Positions 26,601 through 60,672 of a stretch of 64,000 nucleotides of DNA are shown here, in pieces. This DNA is from Pipra filicauda. Lineage: Eukaryota > Chordata > Aves > Passeriformes > Pipridae. Within the stretch, counting starts at the first letter, position 1. The number at the start of each line of letters is the position of its first letter. The notes under the pieces are model-generated. The model ran no database searches. It was not told the origin of the DNA and saw only the letters and a program-made list of their open reading frames with translations. A program made the position numbers and the translations under genes. The stretch lies in the NCBI RefSeq assembly GCF_003945595.2, contig NW_024104319.1, positions 992,001 through 1,056,000 on the forward strand. Direction: 5' to 3'.

Positions 26601-29600
26601 CTTCTCTGCAGAAATTTTTAGAAGTGGTTTGTATGACTCTCTTGCAGCTTCTTCTACTGCTATTTATAACCAGCCCAGCCATCTGAGGTGCCCTTGAAAT
26701 ATTTCATCATGTCAGCGTATAACATTCTGCATATGCTGCTCATTCCCTCTGGCAGTTAGAAGACCTTGTCCTCCAATGAGGAGCTTTAGGTTGCATTCCA
26801 GAAAGCTCATGAAGGCCTGGGAGGAGCCCCAAAATGATCCAGACCTCCAGGACTGAACTGACTTAGACTCTCTTTCTCCTGCAAAGCTGGAAAAATCAGC
26901 TTTATTTAAGAACCTCCATGCTTACTGCCAAATAGATCATGAGAGCTCTGCTTGTTCTGTCTCCAGCCCCTTTCATTCTGTCCAATACTGCAATCAGTGA
27001 GCCAAACCCATTGAAGTACCTTCATGCCCACAGACTGCCCAAAGAAAGCATAGCTGGATGAGGGAAGTTTTACAAAATTTTAAAAGTAAGGCTGACCAGG
27101 CTGAAGGAAAGACATCAAACAACACATCCAACTAAGCTCTGCTTTTGTTCCACTCCCTGGACTAGGATGTGCTCCACAGAACCCACAATTAGCTCAAGAA
27201 AATTGGCTTTTGAAAGTATTAGTATGAACAGCCCCAGGATGTAAAACAGGAGGAGGCACAGCACAAAAACAGCCATTAGTTTAAGTGCTCACTAAATGTC
27301 AACCCTCCCTCCTGCCACACTACGCAAACAGTCCACCCCTGACTGTGACCCCACTTCCAGTCTGTCTAGAAAGCCTGTTGCTTTGAAAAGCCATCAGGTA
27401 GCTGCCACACTGCTGTTAGTGCACTCAAAGCCTGTGGGCAGCTCAGCTTGTACTTACTTTGCCAGCTATAATCCTTTATTTCTGGCCCTAGAGAAATATA
27501 TTCCATCCCCAGCAAAGCTCAACATACGAGGAGAGGAATCTGTGCAAAGCACTTACCAAGCCTCATGGTGATCACATACAGAGGCTTTCCAGGGAGATTC
27601 GCTCTTCCTGCAGAGATGAGCACTGCCACCACATTATAGAGAGGTGGGAAGTATTTAACACAGGCATGCCCAGGATAGTGTTAAAAGCAATTCCCTTTTC
27701 CTTTTCTACAAAGTAAGTGGGGGCTTTAAACAGACCTTATTCAAAACGCCTTGGAAATTTCATAAAACCACGAAGTCTGACTACAGCTGAGCTGAGATGT
27801 GCTTTATCACCCATGCAAGCATGAGTTGCAGCAGTGACCATCCAGTCCAATCTTTCCAACATGAGAAGTGGGCAAGGCCTGCAACCAGCTCTCGTCTACT
27901 GCTATTCTGCATATCCAGAGCAACAAAACCAAATCACTTTTGCAGCAGGATGACTTATTTTTAACCTCTATTTAATTCTGCCACAATGACAGGTAAATTA
28001 AAGACCCCTGAGGAGCTTTGCCTGCCGCTCCCAGGGCTGTCCCAGGAGAACCATCAGACCAGTGTTCAGGTGTGACACCCACCATCAGAAGTCCAGGAGC
28101 AGCTCTCCAGATCAGGGATTTAAAAGGGTCAGGTTTGTGTAAATAGTTGGCTGGCCGGTACCTATATCTTACCATGCCCTGTGCCTGATCAGCAGCTGTC
28201 TTACCTTCATAGTGAGTTCCTTTCTAACCTCCTCCTGGGTGAGGGGTGGTCTGTTCTGTGTGCAGGTGTCTGAGGGGTGCTGAGAGGTGTGTGTGTAATG
28301 GTGATGTCTGGCCAAGTAACAGCAACTGGGGAGAGTGGAATCCACTGGGAGCCTGAGTCCAGATGCCTGAGGAATCCACCTTGTACTGACCGAATTTTTT
28401 CTGTGAATGACTACAGTGAAGTTCAGAGGCCCCAGCACACACAAACACACACAAGCACATGCAGTCTGCATGTTCTGTTACTGGTGCAAGTTCTGAGTCT
28501 TTGTTTCACCTTTCGTTTCTCAAAACTTTGCACTTCCCCAGTTCCCCAAAGACCAGTAATATCAATCTGTTCTTTGATTAACAGAATATTTCATCTACTT
28601 CCTCTTCTGTCAAGCACATACATCTCACTCGGTACTGTCAGAGCACCTCTTCCACTTGGAACCAAGCTCTGGGATGTGAGCACAGCTTTGTATGCTGGAC
28701 TGCAATAATCAGTTTAGGGGCAGATTAAGATGAGGATAAGCAGTGATTAACCCCAACAGCAAGACTGCATCAGGAAGTTAAAGAAGGCAGCTAAAGAGAA
28801 CTTTTCTCCAGCATGGACAGAGAGAGGAAGCTGACAGTATTCAACAAACTTGACTGAGCCTAAAATTTGCTTGTGTTACCATGGATGCACCACTGAAAGC
28901 AAACACAGTTTTGCAAGTAGGGTGCTGTTCAGCATCTGGTTCTTTTGCTACATAGCATGGATAACTTTGCCTGCTCTAAAACAAGCTGCAAATGTCCAGC
29001 AAGGAACACAGTTTTAGAACAGAAACCCGCTGCACACTAAGATATAAAACAAATGCATAAGCCTCAAGGAAAAGCCCATACAGGTGAGCTTTCATGCTTG
29101 CCAAGCAAGAAGCTGGGTTTATGCACAGTGGAGAACAAAACCAAGAGGCTTGCTGAATTACAATTCTTATGGTAGGAGAGTTGTACTAGCATATGTGGCA
29201 AAATCAATTGTCACTTGTGTGCATCAGATCATCTGCAGCCAGCATCTACCCCATCCACTACTCTGCAAATCCCTAGACCCTGTAGTTATAAGGGAATTTC
29301 TAACTGCTCCTATGCTGCAGTTCAGAGAATGGATCCACCACACCTTGGTGCAACTGCTTTCTCCCAGAGCGCTCAGCTGAGAAATCCAGCACTGCCCGGT
29401 TAACATTAATAATCTCTGAATGAACCAGACCTAAAAAAATCTTGGAAAGGAGCTGCCATAGTGTGATACAAGATGCCCTAAAGTGAAGCAGAAAGAGATA
29501 AGGGAAAACCAACTAAAGTGCTCTTTGATAAAGAAAAATTGCAGCTAAATCAGGAAAATCCAGTTCTAAAATAATCAGAGCTGGTTTTGGACTCCAAGAC

Positions 29601-32600
29601 CAAGAAGACTTACAAAAGTGGAATAAGCAAAGAGCCTGATCACAATATAAACCTATGAGAACTTTGAATGCAGGAGTAGTACCTATTCACAGGTTAAAAT
29701 CTAGCAGACCTGTGCTCCCAAGGCTCCTGTCAGCAGATGGGTGGGATCCAGCTGACAGCGGCTCTCTATCAGCGCTACAATAGCTGCGTGCATCTCTGAC
29801 AAAACTGATCTGTCAGAGGGCAGGTGGATGACAGGTGGACCATTGACTTGCCAGCTAATGACTGCACCCTGGCTGTCACTTTGATGATGTGGCACTGCCC
29901 ATTCTCTGAAAGATATGGCTTCTCTTCCCTGAGGCTGTCTGGCCAGTGGCCATCCATAAAGCTATGTGTTGTCCCGGTGTTTGAAGCCCTTCTTTCTACT
30001 TCCTGGGCTTACCTCTCCCACTGGTTGTTTGATCAACTCGAGGTGATCCAGTGATCCTGGAACACCCCAGGACACAGCTTCTTCCCCAGCAGCCATGACT
30101 GGCCACCTCAGAGTTTCTAACCAAGGATCTGACTCCCTTACAGCCACAGGACTTCTTGCACCGGATTCTGTACTGGGGCAGCTGAGTCACCAGGATGTTT
30201 GCAAGGACACATGCTCAGCACCTCGCAACATGCAATGGAAAATGAAGCAGTATTCAACACAAAATCCAAAGTGATGTTACGTACTGCAGCAGGAATTTCC
30301 CAACCAATCTCTCTTTTCCATTGTGCCCTTTTCCAACTAGCTAATTACATTGCACTCAGAAGTGTATAGACTTCTTAGTCATCCCAAGCAGCCCTGTGAA
30401 GCTGGTATTTTTTATGTTGTCTGAGCACAGACTTCACTGTTTCACAGTCAGCTCACCCTTTCCAATGACTTCCAGGATCTCCTGTAGAATTCCATTTTTT
30501 TCCTTTGACTTAAAATTAAGTCTATTATCAGTTATGTAACAGTGGCTGTTCTTTCAGATCCACAGCTACAATCAGTGCATCTCATATTTCCCAGGCACTT
30601 AGTGTGTTAGTCTACACGCAGCTCCTACCTCTTTCTTTGAATTGTGGAAAATTATGCTCCAAATCTTTTCACATTTAGTCTTTAGCCATTCTGACTAAAA
30701 GCAGCAAAGTTTCTTTGAGACTCTGTGAACCAGAGTAGAACTACGTAAACCTCGTCTGTCAAAGATATTCTAATCTTGAAAAGCTCTTGAAGAGAGAAAT
30801 GGTGAAGCAGTCCCTGACAGATCAGAGTGCACACAGATTTGCGACTGCTTGTTTTCTAGGGAAAGAGGAGACTTTATCCAGAGAGAGAAGCCTGTTTTCT
30901 CTTCAGCCAGGGCAGACAACATCTGTTGAGGTGAAAATGATAGAGGGTCCGTTGTCTTAGTTTCAAACCGGCATTATGACCACTTTCAAGCAATGCTGGC
31001 TACAATAAAACCTAGAGAGAGCCTCAAAGCTGAGTGGAGGAAAAAATTGAAATCAAGTCTCAGATGTTGCAGCTGCAGTCTGCAACACTGATATGAAGCA
31101 GAGAAAGGAATCTTTTCCAGAGGATGTGAAAGCAGGTCCAATGGATACATACTACTCGACATCCAGTTCACTACTGTACTATCAGTCTCTTTGCAGGCAC
31201 TCTCATAAATCAGCACATTTAAAACAATAATCCAAGTAATGCTAATACAGTCCACTGCAGATGGTTACAAAGACATTGCTTAAATGGGAAAACAAGCGTT
31301 TGGACAATACATTGTATTACAAAATATACCGATGCAGAATTTATGCTCTGCACCCTGCTGGGAACCAGAACAGACTAGAATTAGAGACATTATTTTCTGC
31401 ATTAGCAGTCAGCATTGTGCACCACAGCAATGGAAACCTTCATATGGTGCAGCCTTAGAGCATCCAGAATAAAAGGCTTTGTGTTCTCCTGAAAAAAGGA
31501 GTCAAAATTCAGGCGAGGGACTGTGAACTTTGCATCAAACGAGAAAATAAATAAACAAATAAATAGCCTTAAAGAATTTCATGAGAATAAAGCTTCCCTT
31601 CCCTCGGGTGCGTGAAGAAACAAATACATGCTACAAGCAGGGGCCAAAAAGAAGAGGCAAGGCTGTAAGGGCAGCATGTCCCCAGGGAAACCACCCAGTC
31701 TTCCTGTTGAATCCAGTTGCTTAGATTTTTGTTCTGTTTTTATTTTCATGGATATGGTATATGTTTGGACACATCAGGATACAACTGTTACACACAATAC
31801 ACAGACATGTGCACTCCAAACCCTTCAATAAATCACCTCTACATAGCGTCAGTACAAATCCAAGCATATTGTCCTGTGAAAGACAAGACATATTTAGACA
31901 GATGTGGCCTGTGTCTTACTCTTAGCAGGGAAGGTTTACTCTTGTAAACCTTTTTCTCCAATAAAGCCAGGCCATTGCTTGAATTTCTCAAAGAAAAACT
32001 AATCAAAAGGAAGCTTTCGAAAAAAAAATCATGAATATAGAAAGCTAAATGAGGTCCATTAAAGACATGCAGGGACTTGATACACAGAGGTGCATGAGGA
32101 GTTGCACTGCAGCATACCTCTATTCAGACACTTACTCAGATGTGGTACTGGATTAATCTTAAGTGAGCTGAGATTAATTTAATCCTGAGTGACTGTATCT
32201 ACACTGGGGTTTAAACAGCTGAATTTATCTAAGTGCACATATTCAATTAATATGGATTTTTTTTTCCTGACTGCTCCAAGCTCAAGGAAACCCTGAGGAA
32301 GTTATTGCACAGAGATATTTCACTGGAAGTACTGATTTTTATAGCAGAACACTCAATCAGTGAAGTAAGAAAATATCGGTTACATATAAAATAAGAAATA
32401 CCTGTTAGAGTTTTCTCACAGTGAATTATCTCTAGGCTAAAAACGGAGTTAGGTCCTACTGGCTGCAGGGCAGGTTTATGTTTTCAGGGTTAGCTAACAA
32501 AACTACTAGCACAACTTCTTTTTGTGAGGCTTGGGAATTTCAGTCAAACTGGAATAGTTCTACTCTTTATATGTTAGATTAATATCAAATTCAGGTAAGG

Positions 32601-33544
32601 AGGGAAGTTAGTTCAGATCCATCATGTATTTCTGTTGTTTAGGCTTTTCACAAGTATATTTTACATGAAACAATATAACTTACAAAACAACTTCTGCCAC
32701 AACCATTTCAAAGGTCACTTTTTCAACAGACGTTAATGGGGGTGCTTTAATCATTTCTGGAGTGAGGTGTACATGTAATCGTTCCTTCTGCAAACCTTAG
32801 CATTTTCTCAATGATATGTGTGCCAATTAAAGCGACCACAACTTGTGTATACAGCACTATGTACATCTGCTGGCAGAGGAGAAAGCTCCTGTCATCTCCT
32901 AACTACTCCAGTACTTATAAAGCTCAGAAAATCTATCACACTCTCGCGAAACAGAACCCCTGTGTCTGAGCACATCTTCTCCAGACTCCTGTAGTGGTTT
33001 CTGAAAACCCAAGAAGGAAAGAAGCAGGTTGAGCCAGGCCCACCGCTGGTTACTTCACAGAGAGATGGAAGCAACCAGTAGTACAAAGTTCAGGGAAATG
33101 TTAGAACCTCTAATAATGAAACCATGGAAGGTTTCACTTGCTGAACACTTGTAACACTTGCTGAATAAGTGGTAACTTTTATTCACTTTTAAGTGACAGG
33201 CAAAGGGACCTTTCCATGGTAAGTCTCTCATGCTGGTATCTAAATGAATCTAGTAAGTGGCAAATGCCTAATTTCCTTGGGACAATTACACATTGGTACC
33301 ATGAGTATAAATAAGAAATATATGTATGAATAAAATCCTGACTTCAAACTAACTCAGAATTGGGGGCAGTTCCTAACAAGCCAACAGCATGAATAAGAGT
33401 GCTGGCCTCTCAGTATGTAGAGCAGTTCACAAACTATACATTTGCATTACTGCATGTAGATACTGCAAGAAATTCTACTACTGTAGCATCTGCTTTGGAT
33501 TATTTTTTTCAATGAGGCATTTCAATTAATTTTACCTAAAAATT
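23638..33544. other. non-coding, no gene recognised
   Basis: Nearly 10 kb with no exon recognised on either strand. Open frames of 90-145 codons occur (for example 25,159-25,563, 27,296-27,571, 28,277-28,708) but lack family motifs. Small features seen are a 14-bp direct repeat TAACTAAAAGCTAA near 23,969 and 23,988, CA/GT stretches near 28,265-28,460, and an AAAT-rich patch near 31,542-31,565. Confidence 0.45.
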
Positions 33545-33564
33545 CCCCCCCCCCTCCCCCCCCC
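33545..33564. repeat. C10-T-C9 tract (G-run on the minus strand)
   Basis: Ten C, one T and nine C in a row, followed by GCAG. A second run of eight C lies at 33,703-33,710. On the minus strand these are long G runs, which can in principle form a quadruplex. They lie 0.6-0.8 kb beyond the candidate distal poly(A) signals of PCGF3. Confidence 0.85.
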
Positions 33565-34152
33565 GCAGGTATTAAAATAAATCTCAGGGATCTTGAAGGA
33601 AAAAAGCTCTTCAACTTACACAGTGGGCAATCACCAATGTGACAGAGACAAAACATATTCAGTTCACCAATCAAAGCCTCCTACAAGTAAGAGACCTTTT
33701 TTCCCCCCCCAGCAGCACACGTAAGTAAAATGAAATCTGAAAAGAATGTTTCCACACATTCTATTTAGCACCTGCATAAGTGAATGTCTGTGTTTCAGGA
33801 CACTGCAGCAGGTCCCTGTGCATCAACCCCAGGTAAGGTTGAAAGGAACGTAGTCAGGACATAAAGACACCAAGACAATGGTGTTTTTCCTCTTGGTGGC
33901 TGAAGCCATTTAATTTCCCATCTGGCAGTTACTTGCCACAGACATACTGCGATTCTATGCAGGGGAGAAACACTTTGGGCCATCCTTGTGTTTTGAGTAA
34001 AAGGCTGATAATGACAATGCAATGCCATACCACCTCTGCTTCAGTCACACTGCATTTATTCAGCACTGTGATGACTGCTAGATCCTTATGTTCTTGGGGG
34101 AAAACGGGACAATAACTTCCAGCCTGACAGTATTTCAGTTAGTTTCTCTGCT

Positions 34153-34158
34153 TTTATT
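34153..34158 (-). terminator. candidate distal poly(A) signal of PCGF3
   Basis: TTTATT on the plus strand gives AATAAA on the minus strand, followed by A-rich and then T-rich sequence ending in GTTTTCCCCC. Use is not proven. If it were used, the 3' UTR would be about 5.3 kb. Confidence 0.35.
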
Positions 34159-34372
34159 AACAAGCATATAATATTCATTGGCAAAACACTGGATACAAGC
34201 TTCACTATCATAAAATCAAAACATTAAGCATTAATCCCCAAAAGGCTTATTCAGACAAAACTAGCCACCAGTAGTACAGAAATTACACAGTAACACAAAG
34301 CATAAAAAATTGTAAACTTTTAAATGAAGCTAAGCCAAAAATATGGTTTTACACTGTGACAGTTCCAGAATC

Positions 34373-34378
34373 TTTATT
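34373..34378 (-). terminator. candidate distal poly(A) signal of PCGF3
   Basis: AATAAA on the minus strand. A CA dinucleotide follows about 15 nt downstream, in CTGTCACAG, and a T-rich element (ATATTTTTGGC) follows that. This is a good arrangement for cleavage near 34,356, giving a 3' UTR of about 5.15 kb. Confidence 0.4.
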
Positions 34379-37020
34379 ATGCCACATGTGAGGAAAAAGG
34401 CTTAGTGGTTGCACTGGCTTATTGTCCCTTAACTGTAAAACAATCTTGTTGCAGAAGAACAAACTTTCCTTTTGTCCAGACAGGTCACTTGAATTCAAGA
34501 TTCCATCAAACCAATACTTTCAGTTTCAAATTAAAGTTAACAAAAATAGTGGAATATCAGCATTCAAAAATCACAGCTCCTTCCTTCAGCCATACCTATC
34601 CATTTGCATGAACGATCCCGCTGGTTTCTGTGGAACCATCCACATTAATAGTAAAAGTTACCAATATAAGTGTTCACAGAACTGGACATTTAGTTCCTAC
34701 CCTACCATCAGGATGTGGACAGGTTGTTGTGGCCTCAACAGATTTCCAAAGAGCCCTAAGTATGATCAAACATGGATCAAATAGTGGAACCATACCTTTA
34801 GTTTGTACATAAATAAACCATAACTTCACAGTAAAACATTACCTATTGACTTGCCACAAGACCCAAGTTCCTAGATAGTTTTTGTCCTGATTGCAATTTT
34901 TGAACAGAGCAGGAATTGAAACATTGTTCCATGTTCTTTAATGTTGTTCTCTGCAGCTTTTACTTCAACAACAGATCTCATGACCTTAGTTGCAGTTAAT
35001 TGTATCTTATGTAGAGATTTTCATGTGTGGGACAATTTCTTTCCCTGTTATCAACTTTAGGCAGATTAACTGAAGTGTAGGTTGCATTAATGTTTCCAGT
35101 GAAACATCCAAACTGATTACCTGAGGAAAAACAGAAACTTGATTTTTCTGTTCAGTAAAGCCTTCTGTACAAAATGCATTTTGAGTACTGAAGATTCATC
35201 TCACTGATGTACAGACTGGTTGGCTTTTTCCTATTATATTTAGCTCAATGTAAGACGCAGAATGCTGTAAAATACGCAAGTTATATTCATCATCCAGCAG
35301 AAGAAAAAAGATCAGTAAATCCCCTAGGACTAACTATGTTGTTATAAAGACAGTAAGAGCCAGACAAGCTTTCAAAGGCTCATAGCCTACTGGAAAATAG
35401 CACCATTTTAGTTGTAGTCTGATATTTTTTATGGTCCCATATCCCCTGAGGTGATAGTGTTGTGTATGCTATTGCACAACCAATAAAAATAAATATTCCC
35501 AGGTTTGATGGTACACAAATATACCAGACCTAACAATGGCACAAAACATTTTCAGATAGGCTGCAAGTCTTGTCGATTGCTTCCACAATTCACATTAAGG
35601 TTTCTTGCAAGATCATTTATTTTAAAATATTGCTGACAGATAGTTCTTGTACTTACACATTTTTTAAATCCCCTATTTCACTCGTAAAATAAAAAAAAAA
35701 AAGGAACAAATCAGAAAACACACCCTCCCACCCCCAAATAATAGCCCCAAATAAAACCCCATTTCAACAAGTGAGAAAAGCTGTCTACATTCCTTTTAAA
35801 TGAAATGGTAAATAGATGCTACATTTACAATTTAAACATATGCCTAATAAATGCATGTTTCAAACCTATTGCACAAAAGCATAAGTAATGCTCTTTATCC
35901 ATACAAAACAAAAACATACAAATGAAAGCTACTCAAACTCAATGTAAAAGGAAGAAGCTTGTAAAAACATATTACAATTTCATTTTATATGCCCGTAAAT
36001 AAAGCTGGACCACCGAAACAAAAAAATATGTGGATGGTAAAATAAGACAGAAGGCTTAAAGTAGAATAAATAATTTTATAAAGTTAAAATTTAAACCTCC
36101 AAATCTTATTTAAATTCAATATTATATATTCTATCTGAATTCTTTATTTTTTAATGAAACTATATTTAATGAGACTTGAGCATGAATGATTCATCAGTCT
36201 CATTGCTGCTGATAATGCAACAAGATACTCCTTTACTGCAATGATTTTTCAGCGTAAGAAATTGTAAAAACTACTTCACAGTAATGGCATCTTCACAAAA
36301 GCCAAAATAAACCACCATGATCTCATCAGGACTAAGAAACACCTATGTCTGAGTCTAAATTTTAGTTCAACTTTGAACAGTATCAGAATTTTTCTACCCA
36401 ATATAATCTTGATATAAATTAACTGTCCCTTAAGCATCACACAAGTGAAACAAGACTCTGACCCAAAGACAACCTCCCTCTGCATTGGAGTCTTTTACTG
36501 AGGCTAACAAATGGTCCAGACAGTCACATCACTCCCGAGGGAAAGAATTTTTGTAGTGAAGATGTTGTCACACGTGATTTAGAAAAATAACTGAGTAGCT
36601 TTGGATTTTTTTGTTGTGGTTTTTTTTTTTTTTCTCTTTTTACTTGTGAGGTTTTATCAGATTAAACACATTCCAAAAGCAGTTACACACAATTACAAGC
36701 AAAAAACCCAGCTGTAGGTATTAATGCTGGCTTGAATTTACGTATCCATATAGTTATAAACAGAGTTTTCTATATACTGATAGCACCATAACAAATTCAA
36801 GTGATTCTAAAGGTGGTTATAAACTTATAAGTTCTATACTGTTATTACAGCAAGAGATAGATTTGAAAGGCTTCAGAATTTGCGTGTTTGTAATTAATTT
36901 CTCAGTTGCACAAAGTACAGGGAGGTAATAAAATCCCAATGTACTTAAACAGCACTACATCAATATCTAGTCATAAAAAAAAATTTCTGCAATACACACA
37001 CTCTGAGGTAGACAGATCTC

Positions 37021-37139
37021 ATATATATATGTAGGTGTGTATATGTATATATACGGAAACCATATATATATACACACGTGTATATATATATATATATGGA
37101 AACCAAATATATACACACTCGTTTTTATGTATATATATT
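37021..37139. repeat. AT/AC microsatellite with inverted symmetry
   Basis: Runs of TATATA and ACACAC/GTGTAT, including the palindromic core ACACGTGT near 37,073-37,082. The phrase GGAAACCA occurs in two related units (from 37,055 and 37,098), suggesting a local duplication of about 43 bp. On the PCGF3 strand the arms can pair into an imperfect hairpin. Confidence 0.75.
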
Positions 37140-38339
37140 TCCTGGTTAAGGTGGTTAATCAGAATGCTGTCTGGCAGCTTTAATTTTATGTCTACATCAG
37201 GTACAGTCACTGTGTGTATACTCTGGGTGCACAGAGGGGGGGACACTTACAGTCCTGTCCATATTCTCAGTGCCTCAGTGGCAACGCTAGCCCCTTATTT
37301 ACACTAGAACAGCAACAACCACATAAACAGCACCAGAAAGGCCCAGCGTGTCAGCTTGTGTACACATCCATACTACCTGCATTCACTGTTTCACGGAAAG
37401 TTTATAAAAATGGTAGACCTATGAATTCATTTGTTCTTTTCTGCCAGTTCAAGTAATGTTAAAAGACAGAAAAAAAGCTAAAATACACATAGCTGAGTCC
37501 ACAAAAAAACAAAATCAGAGCCAAGTTCGATTCCGTGGCTCACACGCACGCACACGCAAAACCCCACGCAAGAATGCAGACGTGGAGTTCTGTGTAACCT
37601 AAACATTCAAATCAGCTATCTTATACTTTCACCTGCAAGGACAGCAGCACGTTTTGGCCCTTGCATGGTTCTCCTTTCCATCCCCACAATTCCCCTTTCA
37701 TTCTCTGCTCACATACTTTTTGATTTCCTTCCCATTCACATCTGTGACCATAATCAAAACGAGGAACTCTGCTCTTAAAGGTAAACAAAGTTGGGGCATC
37801 CCTTCTGCAGCAGTGGAGCTGGGAAAGAAGGACTGAAGACTCCAAAGAAGGAAACTGAGGGACATGTGCTGACAAATGTGGTGCCTTGAAAACTCAAGAA
37901 GAGGAAGAAGATTTAAAATGCTTGGATAAATCTCTTGCAGGATCAGCTTTTGAGTTAGAGTAACACTTTCTAGCAGAAGAGGAGAAGGAGCACAGCCAAA
38001 GGAAGCAGGACAGTTACAGGCAAACTTGCTTTCTTATCCATAGACAATTTATCAAAACATAACAGGGTTTAACAACAGGAACAGCAACTAGCATTTTCAG
38101 CTGACTGGAAAACTCTTCCAGAATTAGGTTAACTATTTCCAGCTGCCAGTAATATGGCATAGACTGCTTTCAGTGACTTGACACCTGTGCCAGACAAATA
38201 TTCTCACAATCATACTATATATGTCACACTGTATACAGCTTGCAGAAATCACTTTCAACTGCTGTTTTTAAAAAGCCAATTATTTCAAAAAGCCCTACAA
38301 AAAGTGCAGTGAACCCTGCTAAGTGCCATTGAGGGTGCT

Positions 38340-38405
38340 TTCTAGAACATATATAGTTATATGTGTATATAAATGTATGTACCCATATATACATGTGTGT
38401 GTATC
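38340..38405. repeat. AT/GT-rich simple repeat
   Basis: Alternating TATA, TGTGTATAT and ACATGTGTGTGT stretches in the putative 3' UTR. It includes TATATACA at 38,386-38,393, which reads TGTATATA on the transcribed strand. Confidence 0.65.
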
Positions 38406-38881
38406 ACCTTGCATCCATTAGGGCTGATGCAAGCAAAATTATCAGTTAAGGCCAAAAGGTGCTAAAATAATCTTGTCTGACTCCCCCCTCCACCCTACCC
38501 TAAGTGAGCTAGGAATTGCAGTAAGGAAAATGCTATCGTTTCATCAGAAAACAGCTAAAGGAAATATAAAGCTGTTTATACTATCTAAGGAATTTTTAAT
38601 CAATGAAATGAAAAGTCTGCAATACTCCCAAAGTTGTCCAAGAGCCACTATTTCAATAGCTAGTGAAAGCAAATTCTCTCTAAATTAAAAACTGATTTCT
38701 GCAAGCCACAACTACAAAAGAAATGTTTGCTTTTTAAGAAATTCACAAATCTAGCACTTGTGAGTATTTGTCATTAAATGGTGCAATTTATGCCATAGCA
38801 AAATATCAGGGCACATTAAAATCAACTGAAATTATTTCTACTACTCTTACCAAATTAACACGTATACAGAAGTATCAAAAC

Positions 38882-38887
38882 TTTATT
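38882..38887 (-). terminator. candidate proximal poly(A) signal of PCGF3
   Basis: AATAAA on the minus strand, about 620 nt beyond the stop codon. Another AATAAA lies at 38,933-38,938. Either could produce a short-UTR transcript. Neither is confirmed. Confidence 0.35.
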
Positions 38888-39504
38888 AAAACACAAGGTG
38901 AGGGAAAGCAATAACTGGGCAAAAATGACAAATTTATTGGTTTCCCAGATTTTCCGAAGTTTTCAATGCAGCATAATAAATTATCACCAGTCACTGTATC
39001 ATTAGGTATGTTCAATGCTCTACAGAATAACTTGAATAAAGCCAATGCAATCAGGCATACTATATAAGACAATAACACTTTGCAAAAATATAGTTTTTAA
39101 AGATTCAGAATGCAAAAAGTAACTAAATGCAACTTGGTGTCAAAAGCAACATATTTAAATCACCCCACAACATTCTAACTTTTTTTCTGTGTAACTGTAA
39201 GAGACAAATCAGGCTGAGCTACATGGAACTGTGAAGTGTTTTCAGTATCTGTAAACTTAATGCTGGTAGTGTCTTGTTGAGTTGAGACTTCTTTCTTCCG
39301 TACAAAAAAAAAAGTATAAATATTTTCTGCCCAGGAGTCTAGGTTACACATCCATAGAAGAAATATTCAGGACAGTCCACTATGAAAGCCCTCGTCTTCC
39401 AAAATTACTCGGCTGGTTTGTGTGATGTGATTAGTGATGCACTAAGAAGGTGCCAGATGATAGTCTCTGCAAAAAACTCTGTCCAGAAGGACAATAAAGT
39501 TCTC

Positions 39505-60421
<20,917 letters not shown>

Positions 60422-60672
60422 TACATAGAATAACCTGAGTTGGAAGAGACCCGCAAGGATCATCAAATCCAACTCCTGGCCCTGCACAGGACATCCCCAA
60501 CAATCCCACCATGTGTCTGAGAGCATTGTCCAAATTATTCTTGAACTCTGTCGGGCTTGGTGCCGTAACCACTTCCCTGGGGAGCCTGTTCCAGTGCTCA
60601 ACCACCCTCTGGGTGAAGAACCTTTCCCCAGTATCTAACCTGAATGTCCCCTGACACGGCTTCATGCCTCAG
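60422..60672 (-). mobile_element. CR1 LINE 3' fragment
   Basis: An inverted CR1 3' end: ACATAGAATAACCTGAGTTG, GGAAGAGACCC and TCATCAAATCCAACTCC on the plus strand. On the minus strand it encodes GTFRLDTGERFFTQRVVEHW-type residues and NRLPREVVTAPS. About 250 bp survive. It is in the same orientation as PCGF3. Confidence 0.9.

Larger units (their letters stand above)
34356..39504 (-). other. probable long 3' UTR of PCGF3
   Basis: This sequence continues without an obvious break from the PCGF3 stop codon. It is AT-rich and free of recognisable CR1 or LTR copies, unlike both the introns and the far flank, which fits a retained long 3' UTR. Proximal AATAAA signals (38,882-38,887 and 38,933-38,938) could give a UTR of about 0.6 kb, and distal ones give about 5 kb. 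It contains an AT/AC microsatellite and several TGTANATA (Pumilio-type) motifs on the transcribed strand. The extent is inferred, with no transcript data. Confidence 0.5.

Noticed and set aside
33690..33728. Plus-strand T6C8AG followed eight bases later by GTAAGT, looking like a micro-exon
   Set aside because: The bounded segment is only eight bases, has no coding context, and the tract is better explained as a homopolymer.
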